Of a DNA stretch of 33,938 nt, positions 7,120 to 15,294 are shown in pieces. This DNA is from JBDUDK01 sp040002995. Lineage in GTDB: Bacteria; Actinomycetota; Acidimicrobiia; Acidimicrobiales; Ilumatobacteraceae. Location: assembly GCA_040002995.1 (NCBI GenBank), contig JBDUDK010000060.1:1-33938 (forward strand). The letters are read 5' to 3'. Numbering within the stretch: the stretch's first letter is position 1; each line of letters starts with the position of its first letter. Under the pieces are notes generated by a model. That model saw nothing but the letters and a program-made list of their open reading frames with translations, ran no database searches and was not told the DNA's origin. The position numbers and the translations under genes were made by a program.

Positions 7120-7568
7120 TTCTCAAGGGCCTTGAGCAGGTTGGTCGGCGTGTCCTTCGGGCTGACCTTGTACCAAGCCTCGGCGATCTTGCCCTTCTCG
7201 TCGACAAGGAACGCCGAGCGCAGAATGCCCATGTACTTCTTGCCGTAGTTCGACTTCTCCTGCCACACGTCGTAGGCCTCGGCTACGGAGTGGTCGATGT
7301 CGGAAACGAGCGTGAAGCCGAGCGAGTACTTGGTGTCGAACTTCTTGAGCGCCGCGGGTTTGTCGGGACTGACGCCGATGATGACGGTGTCGTCGACCTT
7401 GGTGCTGATGTCGCGGAGGCCGCAGGCTTGGGTGGTGCATCCCGGCGTATCGGCCCGCGGATAGAAGTAGACGAGCACCTTCTGACCCTTGAACTGCGAC
7501 AGCTTCACGGGCGTGTTGTCTTGGTCGAGCAACAGGATGTTGGGGGCCTTGTCACCGGGCTTGAGCAC
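7116..7568 (-). CDS. bcp: Thiol peroxidase of the Bcp/PrxQ family
   Basis: The 150-residue protein should reduce hydrogen peroxide and organic hydroperoxides using thioredoxin. It begins LKPGDKAPNILLLDQDNTPV, typical of Bcp, and contains YFYPRADTPGCTTQACGLRD, in which C44 is the peroxidatic and C49 the resolving cysteine. This five-residue spacing defines the atypical 2-Cys PrxQ group. VIIGVSPDKPAALKKF and GILRSAFLVDEKGKIAEAW follow as expected. The GTG start is backed by TAGGTT six bases upstream. It is the first gene of a two-gene unit with fabZ and is transcribed away from the cyclase-type regulator across a 41-bp gap. Confidence 0.93.
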   Translation of the reverse strand: MLKPGDKAPNILLLDQDNTPVKLSQFKGQKVLVYFYPRADTPGCTTQACGLRDISTKVDDTVIIGVSPDKPAALKKFDTKYSLGFTLVSDIDHSVAEAYDVWQEKSNYGKKYMGILRSAFLVDEKGKIAEAWYKVSPKDTPTNLLKALEK

Positions 7569-7574
7569 GAGCGA

Positions 7575-7580
7575 AACCTA
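7575..7580 (-). promoter_or_regulatory. Leaderless-type -10 element of bcp
   Basis: TAGGTT on the minus strand, 6 nt before the bcp GTG. The divergent TAGCGT of the regulator gene lies only 16 bp away, so the two promoters are packed back to back and may compete. Confidence 0.45.
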
Positions 7581-7596
7581 GCGCTCCCCGGTCCCG

Positions 7597-7602
7597 TAGC
7601 GT
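7597..7602 (+). promoter_or_regulatory. Leaderless-type -10 element of the cyclase-NTPase gene
   Basis: TAGCGT lies 7 nt upstream of the GTG at 7610, supporting that start over the GTG at 7619. Confidence 0.42.
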
Positions 7603-7609
7603 TCGGCGT

Positions 7610-10327
7610 GTGGGAGACGTGATTTCCGACGCTCCGGTGACGGTCCTCATGACCGACATCGAGGGCTCGACCGACCTGCACACCCGGCTCGGTGACGAGG
7701 CGGCTCGCGATCTGGTGCGTCGGCAAGAAGTACACGTTCGCACCGCGCTTGCGGTCAACGGCGGCCACGAGGTCAAGACAATGGGCGACGGCTTCCTCGC
7801 CTACTTCACCTCCACCCGTCGAGCCCTCGAATGCGCAATCGCGATCCAAAGACGCATCAGCGAGGAAGACAGTGTTCGTGTGCGAGTCGGCTTGCACTGC
7901 GGCGAGGTGATCCACGAAGACGGCGATATCCACGGCGCGGCGGTGGCGGCCGCCGCTCGGATCATGAGCCAGGCGGCGGGCGGTGAAATCGTCGTCTCCG
8001 ACCTCGTTCGTCAGTTGGCGGGCGCGGCGGGGGTGCAGTTCAAGCAGCGCGGCTTTGTGGCCCTCAAAGGTCTCGAGGGCCAATGGCTGCTTCACGAGGT
8101 CGATTGGCGGGAAGGGGTGGCGGCGTCCGACCCATCGGTTCAGAACGCAAGCCGCCCTTCGGTTGGAGCCGGCCTGCCCCCGACACTCACCACGTTCGTC
8201 GGCCGAGGCGAGGACTGTCGCATGATCGCCAAGCGACTGGGCGAGGCAAGACTCGTGATGCTCAAAGGTCCCGGGGGTGTGGGCAAAACGAGGCTCGCGA
8301 TCGAGACGGCCGCGGCCGCGGCGAACAGCTTTGATGGGGGAGTGTGGTTCGCGGACCTAACGACCGCGACTGATGCGGCGGGCGTCGTGCGCGTGGTGGC
8401 CACGATGCTCGGCGTGGCCGATGAGCCTGGGCGCAGCTTGGTTGACTCCGTGGTTGAGCGACTTCGCTACGCCTCCGCGTTGATCGTGTTCGACAACTGC
8501 GAGCAGGTTCTCGACGCGGTCGCCGAGCTCGTCACGAACGTTCTCGGTGCGGCGCCCAGCGCCAGGGTCCTCGCTACGAGTCGCGAGGCGTTGGGCGTGC
8601 CGGGCGAGGTTGTTGTTGCGGTCGAACCGCTCGACATTCCGGCCCTTACCGACGACACCACCACCTCATTGGTCGATTGCGACGCGGTTCGTCTTTTTGT
8701 CGATCGGGCGTCGATGGTCAATGCGGCCTTTTCGTTACGCAATGACAACGCGTCAGCCGTGGCATCGGTGTGTCGACGGCTGGACGGCATTCCGTTGGCG
8801 ATCGAGCTCGCGGCCGCGCAGCTCGACGTGGTGGAGCCGTCGCAGCTCGATGCATTGCTCGAGGATCGTTTTGCTGTTCTCCGAAGTTCGGGCCGCGGGC
8901 GGCAACCTCGGCATCGGACCCTCGAAGCGATGCTCGCCTCGAGCTACGACGGACTCGACGCCGTCGCGAGAGCAACGATGAATCGTCTCGCCGTGTTTCG
9001 CGGGACGTTTTCCCTTGACGCCGCCCGAGCAGTCGTGGTCGGCGGCTCGGTGGCGGCCGCCGATGTTCTCGAGGCGACCTCCGCGCTGGTTCGAAAGTCA
9101 TTGGTCGTGGCCGTGGAAACGGCCGGGGAGCGTCGCTATCGACTATTGGAGACCGTTCGTGAGTACGCGTGGCAGCAGCTAGCCCACGCCAGTGAGCTCG
9201 ACGAATTTCGAGACCGCCACTTGCGTTGGGTTCTCGAACTCGCGAGCAACGCCGCCGACGGGTTGGCCGGCTCAGAGCAAGTCGAGTGGCTCAACGCGCT
9301 CGATCACGACTTGGACAACATCGAAACCGCGCTCGAGTGGAGCCTCGGCGACGCTGGCAGGGCGGCGGAGGCGTTGAAGTCCGTGCTCGGGCTGCACGGC
9401 TACTGGCGGGCGAGAGGTACCCACCGACTGCAAGGCATTCGCTGGTCAGAGGCCACCGCCGCGGCGGCAACCTCCCTCGATCCTGCGGCCCGAACGCAAG
9501 CGCTCATGAACGGCGCGCTGCTCGTGGTGTTCCGCGATTTGGCGTCGGCCGATGCCCTGGCCGGGGCAGCGCGGCGGCTCGCAGGTGACGATGAGCGTGC
9601 CGCGGCCTACGCCACCGTGGCCACCACGTTCGTGGCCGTGACGCGGGGCGAGATCGTCGATCTGGCCCCAATAGAGCGCGCGGTTGATGTGCTCGCGGAC
9701 GACACGGGCTCGCTGCAATGGGCAAGAGCGGCGGTCAGCTGGGCGGTGGCGTCGCACGGCGACTTCGTCGAGGCACACCGGCAGCTTCTCGATATCGCGG
9801 GAGACCTCCACGAGCTCGGCGATCGTCATCTGTACGGAGCGTGGCTGAGTTTCGGCGCGGACTTCGCGTTCGCCGCTGGCGACATGGGGGCGGCCCGGTC
9901 CGAAGCATTCGAGTCGCTCGACATTGCGCGAGAGATCGCGTGTGCTTCCTGCGAGTCACAGGCGTTGGCCAGCGTTGTGATGCTCGGTGACTCGGACGAC
10001 CGTGGGGGAGCCGTCGGACGCGCCCGCCACGCGGTCGAGTTGGCGGCAGGTATCCGCGAGACGTTCAACGTCATCGAGGGAATGAACGTGCTGGTGGCCG
10101 CGCTGGCGTCCGACGGTCAGATGGCCGACGCGGTGATGCTGGCCGCGGCAACGTCGTCGCTCAGGACGGCGACGGGCTTTGCTTCCGCCATGCCGGGTCG
10201 CCAAATCTTCGCTACCGAGGGTCTCGAGCTCGCGCGTCGAAGCATGGACGAGCATGCCTTCGACGAGCTGTGGCGCACCGGCTCCGAGCTGACCTACGAC
10301 CGCGCCGTAACCCTCGCCCTCCGCTAG
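7610..10327 (+). CDS. Class III cyclase-like / P-loop NTPase regulator
   Basis: This 905-residue protein has an N-terminal class III nucleotide cyclase homology domain (about 8-165) joined to an AfsR/NB-ARC-like NTPase. The cyclase part keeps both metal aspartates (D16 in MTDIEGST, D60 in GDGF), the lysine before TMGDG (K56) and an arginine (R117). The asparagine normally four residues before that arginine is alanine (A113), so activity is doubtful. The NTPase has Walker A GPGGVGKT (220-227) and a Walker B-like ALIVFDNCEQV, followed by LATSREALGVPGE and GIPLAIELAAA, as in STAND ATPases. The last 350 residues are helical and TPR-like. No C-terminal LuxR helix-turn-helix is visible. Related proteins are numerous in actinobacteria and presumed regulatory; the signal and target here are unknown. 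Confidence 0.85.
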   Translation: MGDVISDAPVTVLMTDIEGSTDLHTRLGDEAARDLVRRQEVHVRTALAVNGGHEVKTMGDGFLAYFTSTRRALECAIAIQRRISEEDSVRVRVGLHCGEVIHEDGDIHGAAVAAAARIMSQAAGGEIVVSDLVRQLAGAAGVQFKQRGFVALKGLEGQWLLHEVDWREGVAASDPSVQNASRPSVGAGLPPTLTTFVGRGEDCRMIAKRLGEARLVMLKGPGGVGKTRLAIETAAAAANSFDGGVWFADLTTATDAAGVVRVVATMLGVADEPGRSLVDSVVERLRYASALIVFDNCEQVLDAVAELVTNVLGAAPSARVLATSREALGVPGEVVVAVEPLDIPALTDDTTTSLVDCDAVRLFVDRASMVNAAFSLRNDNASAVASVCRRLDGIPLAIELAAAQLDVVEPSQLDALLEDRFAVLRSSGRGRQPRHRTLEAMLASSYDGLDAVARATMNRLAVFRGTFSLDAARAVVVGGSVAAADVLEATSALVRKSLVVAVETAGERRYRLLETVREYAWQQLAHASELDEFRDRHLRWVLELASNAADGLAGSEQVEWLNALDHDLDNIETALEWSLGDAGRAAEALKSVLGLHGYWRARGTHRLQGIRWSEATAAAATSLDPAARTQALMNGALLVVFRDLASADALAGAARRLAGDDERAAAYATVATTFVAVTRGEIVDLAPIERAVDVLADDTGSLQWARAAVSWAVASHGDFVEAHRQLLDIAGDLHELGDRHLYGAWLSFGADFAFAAGDMGAARSEAFESLDIAREIACASCESQALASVVMLGDSDDRGGAVGRARHAVELAAGIRETFNVIEGMNVLVAALASDGQMADAVMLAAATSSLRTATGFASAMPGRQIFATEGLELARRSMDEHAFDELWRTGSELTYDRAVTLALR

Positions 10328-10348
10328 CCCCTCCCCTCCCTTCGCGTT

Positions 10349-10399
10349 CTCTGACGCGCTTTTTCGGCCTTCAGGTGTCGGTTTCGCGCGCGAGATTGG
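10349..10399 (+). repeat. Intergenic repeat, copy B
   Basis: This 51-bp copy begins CTCTGACGCG 21 nt after the regulator stop codon and ends 5 nt before the acetyltransferase ATG. It has the T-run (with one C at its end), GGTGTCGGTTTCGCGC and the palindrome TCGCGCGCGA. It differs from copies A and C mainly in the spacer and in GATTGG instead of GAACGG. Confidence 0.82.
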
Positions 10400-10404
10400 T
10401 GGTC

Positions 10405-11259
10405 ATGCCGATGCAGGAGCGTCAGGTCGCCGGACTCGACTACCTCAATCTTGTGACCCTGCTTCTCCAGAGGGCACGGCAGGAGGATCCCAATGCCGGC
10501 GTTTGGGAGGCCGCGGATCTCCAGTGGTGGTGGCGCCGCGACCAGCACCCCGATCCCGCGAACCAGACGTTCTGGCTCGAGGACGGCGTTCCTTGCGCGG
10601 CCGCGATCTTCACTAACTGGGGCGACCGCTGGGGTTGCGATGTGATCACAACCGGCGTGGACGACGAGCTCGTGTGGACAAGCGCCCTCGAGCGCGTCGA
10701 CGCGCTGGCGGACAAGCCGGTGGACGTCACGCTCAACGAGGACGACGTCGACCTGATCGAGAGAGTCACGGCCGCCGGATTCGCGGCGACGGACGAAGTC
10801 GCCGTGCCGACATGGATGACCGCGGCCGAACGACCAAAGCCAACTCCGCTGGCGCGCGGGTTCGAACTAGTGGCGCGGAGCGACGATCCGACGCGGCCGC
10901 ATCCGATGATCGGGCGCAACGGCGAGCACGTCGCTGACCGATTGCGTGAGTGTTCTCTGTACCGCAGCGAGCTCGACCTCGCCGTCTACGCGCCCAATGG
11001 CGACGTGGCCGGGTACGGGTTGTTCTGGGCGGATCCGATCACGGGCGTCGGCCTGGTCGAGCCCATGCGCACCGAGGACCGCTATCAGGGGAGGGGCCTT
11101 GCCCGTCACCTACTCACGAGCGGCGTGGAGCGGCTGTCGGCACAGGGGTGCTCGCAGTTGAAGGTCACCTACATGACCGGCAACGAGGCGTCGCGGCGGC
11201 TGTACCTCGGCTCTGGCTTCCACGCGAGCCCGGCGGACCGCACATACCGCCGAAAGTAG
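10405..11259 (+). CDS. GNAT-family N-acetyltransferase
   Basis: The product is 284 residues from ATG 10405; an in-frame ATG at 10411 is an alternative. The C-terminal third is a GNAT domain: DVAGYGLFWADPITGVGLVE, then the acetyl-CoA loop RTEDRYQGRGLARHLL (R/Q-x-x-G-x-G/A) and KVTYMTGNEASRRLYLGSGF, the usual motif B region. The N-terminal 170 residues (rich in Trp, for example LQWWWRRDQ and FTNWGDRWG) look like a degenerate second GNAT copy, as in tandem GNAT proteins. The acceptor substrate cannot be told from sequence. It is convergent with the aldo/keto reductase, 7 nt apart, and directly follows repeat copy B, which occupies the place of its promoter. Confidence 0.82.
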   Translation: MPMQERQVAGLDYLNLVTLLLQRARQEDPNAGVWEAADLQWWWRRDQHPDPANQTFWLEDGVPCAAAIFTNWGDRWGCDVITTGVDDELVWTSALERVDALADKPVDVTLNEDDVDLIERVTAAGFAATDEVAVPTWMTAAERPKPTPLARGFELVARSDDPTRPHPMIGRNGEHVADRLRECSLYRSELDLAVYAPNGDVAGYGLFWADPITGVGLVEPMRTEDRYQGRGLARHLLTSGVERLSAQGCSQLKVTYMTGNEASRRLYLGSGFHASPADRTYRRK

Positions 11260-11266
11260 GCGCGCG

Positions 11267-12133
11267 TCAGTTTCGAGGCATGGGGAAAATCAGCGCGGCG
11301 TTCGAGGTCGACGCAGCGATCGCCGGCTCGAGCTCGATCGGCTCGAAGTGTTCGGCCGCGGCGATCGCCGTTGGCAGGACGCCGACGTCTCCCGGTGTGC
11401 AGAACGAGTGAACCCCCGGCACCGACAGCGTGAAGCGGACGCCGCGGTTGATGTCGGGCTCGGCCGTGTAGGGCTCGTACCACGTTGTCGCAGTGCGCTT
11501 TCCGGGCGGCCGATCCTTACCCCACGGACGCGCCGCGCACGCCTTGATCGCCATCACACCAACGTCGCGCTCCGCCGCGAGTTCGAGCAGCGCTTCGGCG
11601 TCACGGCGGTAGTCCGGGTCGGCCCAAAGGCGAGCGTTTACCGGGAACATGACGGTGTCGAGGTCGTAGCGCCGCACCGCCTCGGCCTGCGCGCGTGGCG
11701 TCGTCAGCTCGTGGCCGGTGATGCCAATGAAGCGCGTCAGGCCCTCGTCGCGCGCGGCGACAATCGTCGCGAATGCGTCGGCGCGGCTGTCGAGGTCATC
11801 GAGGCTCACGACACCGTGCGCCTGGTACAAGTCGAAGCGATCGCAACCGAGCAGGCCGAGCGATTCCTCGAGTTGTGCCCGCACACCGTCGCGGCTGTGG
11901 CGTCCGCTCTTGCAGGCCACGAACAACTGGTCTCGATATTCACCGATGAGCGGACCCGCGAGCCGCTCGGCCGCTCCATACGCGGGCGCGATGTCGACAT
12001 GGTTGACACCAGCGGCGAGTGCGTTCACGAACGCAGTCCGCGTCGTCTCGACCGTCGAGTCCCAGAAGGCGGCAGCGCCGAGAATCGCTACAGAGGATTG
12101 GTGTCCGGTACGTCCGAGGCGTCGAGTGAGCAC
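11267..12133 (-). CDS. Aldo/keto reductase
   Basis: This 288-residue TIM-barrel oxidoreductase should reduce aldehydes or ketones with NAD(P)H. It begins RRLGRTGHQSSVAILGAAAF and carries the catalytic tetrad: the aspartate and tyrosine in HVDIAPAYGAAERL, the lysine in ACKSGRHSRDGV, and the histidine in DLYQAHGV. TRFIGITGHE and a final SVPGVHSFCTPGDV (cofactor-binding region) follow. The substrate is unknown. The GTG start is supported by TAGCGT six bases upstream. It lies downstream of fabF on the same strand but is separated by repeat copy C and has its own promoter signal, so it is probably not part of the fab operon. Confidence 0.9.
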   Translation of the reverse strand: MLTRRLGRTGHQSSVAILGAAAFWDSTVETTRTAFVNALAAGVNHVDIAPAYGAAERLAGPLIGEYRDQLFVACKSGRHSRDGVRAQLEESLGLLGCDRFDLYQAHGVVSLDDLDSRADAFATIVAARDEGLTRFIGITGHELTTPRAQAEAVRRYDLDTVMFPVNARLWADPDYRRDAEALLELAAERDVGVMAIKACAARPWGKDRPPGKRTATTWYEPYTAEPDINRGVRFTLSVPGVHSFCTPGDVGVLPTAIAAAEHFEPIELEPAIAASTSNAALIFPMPRN

Positions 12134-12139
12134 GACCTC

Positions 12140-12145
12140 ACGCTA
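12140..12145 (-). promoter_or_regulatory. Leaderless-type -10 element of the aldo/keto reductase
   Basis: TAGCGT on the minus strand, 6 nt before the GTG at 12133. Repeat copy C ends five bases upstream of it, so the repeat covers the -35 region. Confidence 0.42.
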
Positions 12146-12150
12146 TTCCG

Positions 12151-12202
12151 CCGTTCTCGCGCGCGAAACCGACACCAGAGCGCACAAAAAAACGCGTCAG
12201 AA
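12151..12202 (-). repeat. Intergenic repeat, copy C
   Basis: Read on the minus strand this 52-bp copy starts TTCTGACGCG five bases after the fabF stop, has seven T, then CTCTGGTGTCGG, TTTCGCGCGCGAGA and ends GAACGG. From CTCTGGTG to the end it is identical to copy A. Confidence 0.85.
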
Positions 12203-12207
12203 CTGCG

Positions 12208-13392
12208 TCAGGCGGGGGGAGGGCCGAGCACGAGGCAGCCGTTGTGGCCGCCGAAGCCGAAACTGTTCGAGATTGCCGGCCCAGGCGTCCACGACCGCGG
12301 GGTGCCCATCACGAGATCGAGGTGTATCTCGGGGTCGAGTTGGGTGGTGCCGCCCGTGGGCGGGATGATCCCGTACTGCATCGACAGCAGAACAGCCGCG
12401 GCCTCGAGTGCGCCACCCGCGCCGAGCGCGTGGCCGGTGACTCCCTTGGTGGACACGACGGGAGGGCCAGGCACTCCGAACACCTTGGCGATCGCCTCGG
12501 CCTCGGCCGCGTCGTTCAACGGCGTCGACGTGCCGTGCGCGTTGATCTGACGGATGTCGGAGGCCGTGATGCCGGCGTCGGCCAACGCGAGCTCCATGCA
12601 CGCGACCGCGCCGCTGCCGTGGGGGGCGGGGGCCGTGATGTGGTGCGCGTCGGCGGTCGACGCGCCTCCGAGGATCTCGCCCAGGATGGGCACGCCTCGC
12701 TTACGCGCGAGCGACATCTCCTCGAGCACCAAGATCGCCGCCCCCTCGGCCGGCACGAACCCATCGCGTGAGACGTCGAATGGCTTCGACACACCGGTGG
12801 ACGACGTCGCCGTCATGTTGATGAAGCCCTGCAATCCGATCGGCGTGAGTGTGGCCTCCGAACCGCCGGCCATCACCGCATCACAACGACCCCATGAGAT
12901 CCACCGCGCCGCATTGGCCAGACCATGAGTCGACGCCGCGCATGCGGTCACCGTCGTTTCACACGGCCCTTGCCAGCCGTAGCGCATCGACACCGATGCC
13001 GAGGCGGCATTGGCCATCATCATCGGAACGAGGAACGGCGACACACGCCGAGGTCCCTTCTCGTTCAGAACGAGCACCTGGTCCTCGATCGTCGACAGTC
13101 CGCCGACGCCGGTGGCCACCAGCACACCCATGCGTCCCGGGTCGTATCCGGGATCACCCGACTGCTCGATCGCCATCGCCGCGGCCGCCATCGCGAACTG
13201 CGTGAAGCGGTCGGCTCGGCGGGCTTCCTTCGGGTTCTCGAACCAGTCGTTCGGCTCGAACTCGGTGATAGCACGGTTGCCCACCGGCGCGGGTGCGAGC
13301 AGCCCCTGCCAGAACGCGTCGCGGCCGATGCCGCACGGCCCGACGATGCCGATACCTGTGATCGCGACCCGGCGGCCGGCGATGCCGTCCAT
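12208..13392 (-). CDS. fabF: 3-oxoacyl-ACP synthase II (KAS II)
   Basis: FabF condenses malonyl-ACP with acyl-ACP, elongating the fatty acid by two carbons. The 394-residue thiolase-fold enzyme has the catalytic cysteine C151 in TVTACAASTHGL and the two histidines in NAHGTSTPLNDAAE and TKGVTGHALGAGG, the Cys-His-His triad of KAS I/II. VAITGIGIVGPCG at the start and SFGFGGHNGCLVL at the end are also typical. The ATG at 13392 is 4 nt after the acpP stop, consistent with an operon. It is the last gene of fabD-fabH-fabG-acpP-fabF. The length is slightly short compared with about 412 in E. coli, but no key part is missing. Confidence 0.94.
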   Translation of the reverse strand: MDGIAGRRVAITGIGIVGPCGIGRDAFWQGLLAPAPVGNRAITEFEPNDWFENPKEARRADRFTQFAMAAAAMAIEQSGDPGYDPGRMGVLVATGVGGLSTIEDQVLVLNEKGPRRVSPFLVPMMMANAASASVSMRYGWQGPCETTVTACAASTHGLANAARWISWGRCDAVMAGGSEATLTPIGLQGFINMTATSSTGVSKPFDVSRDGFVPAEGAAILVLEEMSLARKRGVPILGEILGGASTADAHHITAPAPHGSGAVACMELALADAGITASDIRQINAHGTSTPLNDAAEAEAIAKVFGVPGPPVVSTKGVTGHALGAGGALEAAAVLLSMQYGIIPPTGGTTQLDPEIHLDLVMGTPRSWTPGPAISNSFGFGGHNGCLVLGPPPA

Positions 13393-13396
13393 CAGC

Positions 13397-13630
13397 TCAG
13401 AGCTTGGACTTCACCAGGTCGTAGGCCTGGCCGACGGTTTGGACCCCCTCGAGGTCCTCTTCGGGCACGGTGATGTCGAACTCCTCTTCGAGAGCCATCA
13501 CGAGCTCGACGAGGTCGAGGCTGTCGGCATCGAGGTCGTCGCCGAACTTGGCTTCAAGGACAACCTGTGAAGGTTCAACCGAAAGCACCTCGACGGCGCA
13601 TTTGCGGAAGCGTTCGAACTGTTCATCCAT
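13397..13630 (-). CDS. acpP: Acyl carrier protein
   Basis: ACP carries the growing acyl chain on a phosphopantetheine arm. The 77-residue acidic protein contains GDDLDADSLDLVELVMALE; S37 in the DSL motif is the attachment site. EEEFDITVPEEDLEGVQTVG forms helices II-III as usual. It sits between fabG (29 nt upstream) and fabF (4 nt downstream) and is cytosolic. The ATG at 13630 is preceded by an AAGGAG-like sequence about 12 nt away, somewhat far. It carries one cysteine (C11), which is uncommon in ACPs but not part of the function. This is most likely the fatty-acid ACP rather than a polyketide one, given the neighbours. Confidence 0.95.
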   Translation of the reverse strand: MDEQFERFRKCAVEVLSVEPSQVVLEAKFGDDLDADSLDLVELVMALEEEFDITVPEEDLEGVQTVGQAYDLVKSKL

Positions 13631-13659
13631 CCTGGTGCTGCTCCTTTTCGACGACTGGT

Positions 13660-14364
13660 TCAGTGTCCCATGCCCAAGCCGCCATCGACAGGAATCACGG
13701 CACCTGTGATGTAGGCGGCATCGGCGGAGGCGAGGAAGGCGACGACGCCCGCGATCTCCTGAGGCGTGGCGAAGCGGCCGAGCGGAACGGCCGCCGTCAG
13801 CTCGGCCTGGCGCTTGTCGCCGAGGGCGGCGGTCATGTCGGTGGCGACGGGTCCCGGCGCAACGACATTGGCGGTAATCGAACGTGAGCCGAGTTCGCGG
13901 GCGATCGACCGGGCCAGCCCGACGAGCCCGGCCTTCGACGCCGAGTAGTTGGCCTGCCCGGCCGAGCCCAGCAATCCCACGACCGACGAGACGAAGATCA
14001 GCCGGCCCGATCGCGCCTTCAGCATCGGACCAGACGCCCGCTTAGCGACGCGATACGCGGCGGTGAGGTTGGTATCGATCACCGATGCGAAGTCGGACTC
14101 GGACATGCGCAGAAGCAGACCGTCTTTCGTGACACCGGCATTCGACACGAGCACCTCAACCGGCCCGAGCTCACCCTCGATACGCGCGAACGCCTCGTCG
14201 ACATCACCCTGCGAAGTGACGTCGCACTTCACCGCGAGAAAGCCTTCGGGCGGCGGGGATGAGTGATAGGTGACCGCGACCTTGTCGCCCAGGGAGGCGA
14301 AACGCTGGGCGCACGCCAATCCAATGCCGCGCGCTCCACCCGTGACGAGCACGACGCGTCCCAT
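13660..14364 (-). CDS. fabG: 3-oxoacyl-ACP reductase
   Basis: FabG reduces 3-oxoacyl-ACP with NADPH. The 234-residue short-chain dehydrogenase has the nucleotide loop VTGGARGIG, SNAGVTKDGLLLRM, the catalytic serine in FVSSVVGLLGSAG, and YSASK with the catalytic tyrosine and lysine. Its end (VIPVDGGLGMGH) is typical. The ATG at 14364 overlaps the fabH stop by one base (TGATG) and gives the usual short N-terminus MGRVVLVTGG; an ATG at 14379 would add five residues. A reading frame stays open far upstream on this strand but only across fabH in another frame. NADPH preference is assumed from the family. Confidence 0.92.
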   Translation of the reverse strand: MGRVVLVTGGARGIGLACAQRFASLGDKVAVTYHSSPPPEGFLAVKCDVTSQGDVDEAFARIEGELGPVEVLVSNAGVTKDGLLLRMSESDFASVIDTNLTAAYRVAKRASGPMLKARSGRLIFVSSVVGLLGSAGQANYSASKAGLVGLARSIARELGSRSITANVVAPGPVATDMTAALGDKRQAELTAAVPLGRFATPQEIAGVVAFLASADAAYITGAVIPVDGGLGMGH

Positions 14365-15293
14365 CAGCGCACGCCCCATCGCAACACCGCGCTCGCGACA
14401 GTCATCCCGGCTCCGAAGCCCACCAGGAGGATCAAGTCGCCCTCCTTGACGCGTCCCTTCTCGATCGCCTCGACAAGGGCCAGCGGAATCGACGCCGACG
14501 ACGTGTTGCCCGTGTGCTCGAGCACCAGCGACGCCTTCTCCATAGGGATCTTCAACTTGTTCAGGGCCGACTCGATGATGCGGGTGTTGGCCTGATGCGG
14601 GACGACGAGGTCGAGGTCGTCGGCGGTGATGCCCGCGGCCGCGAGCGCCTTGTTCCCGGAGTCGACCATCACGCGCACGGCGCGGCGGAAGACCTCCTTG
14701 CCGTCCATGTGGATCGTGGCGCCCACGTCGGCATAGAGGATCGATGCGTACGTACCGTCGGCGCCGACATCCCACGAAACAAGCTGGCCGGGACCGTCCA
14801 CCGCTTCGATCACGCACGCGCCGGCACCGTCGCCGAAGAGGATCGCCGTTCCCCTGTCGTCCCAGTCGACGATTCGAGACAGCGTCTCGGCTCCGACCAA
14901 CAGCACCTTCTTGGCGCCGCACGCGATGTAGCCGTGCGCGGCAACCAAGCCGTAGACGAAACCAGAGCACGCGGCGTTCAGATCGAACGCCCCGCAGTTC
15001 GGAAGGCCGAGTTCGTGCTGCACGCCTGCCGACGTGGCAGGCACCGTCTGGTCGGGTGTTGTCGTGGCCAGGATGAGTAGATCGATTTCGGACAACTGAA
15101 GGCCTGAGCGCTCGATGGCCTGGCGGCCCGCCTCCACGGCTAGCGACTGCGTGGTGCCGCCGACGTGACGCTCGTGGATCCCCGTTCGTTCGACGATCCA
15201 GTCGTGGCTCGTTTCCATGCGGGCCGACAGGTCGTAGTTGGTGACGGTTTTCTCGGGAAGCGCGGTACCCCAACCGGTGATGATCGCGCCCAT
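14364..15293 (-). CDS. fabH: 3-oxoacyl-ACP synthase III (KAS III)
   Basis: FabH starts fatty-acid synthesis by joining an acyl-CoA primer to malonyl-ACP. The 309-residue enzyme shows the Cys-His-Asn triad: C109 in DLNAACSGFVYGL, the histidine in VVPHQANTRI, and the asparagine in EHTGNTSSASIP. WIVERTGIHERH near residue 35 is also a FabH hallmark. FabH selects the primer and so whether chains are straight or branched, but that choice cannot be read here. The ATG at 15293 lies one base after the fabD stop, and its own stop overlaps fabG, so fabD-fabH-fabG are translated as one coupled unit. Confidence 0.95.
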   Translation of the reverse strand: MGAIITGWGTALPEKTVTNYDLSARMETSHDWIVERTGIHERHVGGTTQSLAVEAGRQAIERSGLQLSEIDLLILATTTPDQTVPATSAGVQHELGLPNCGAFDLNAACSGFVYGLVAAHGYIACGAKKVLLVGAETLSRIVDWDDRGTAILFGDGAGACVIEAVDGPGQLVSWDVGADGTYASILYADVGATIHMDGKEVFRRAVRVMVDSGNKALAAAGITADDLDLVVPHQANTRIIESALNKLKIPMEKASLVLEHTGNTSSASIPLALVEAIEKGRVKEGDLILLVGFGAGMTVASAVLRWGVR

Positions 15294-15294
15294 A

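Noticed and set aside
5047..7248. Plus-strand frame of 733 codons across the acyltransferase and opposite fabZ
   Set aside because: Different frame of the acyltransferase, Arg-rich, and it runs through the stop of that gene and the intergenic repeat.
13660..15273. FabG with a 300-residue N-terminal extension
   Set aside because: The extension is an out-of-frame reading of fabH on the same strand; FabG starts naturally at 14364, overlapping the fabH stop.
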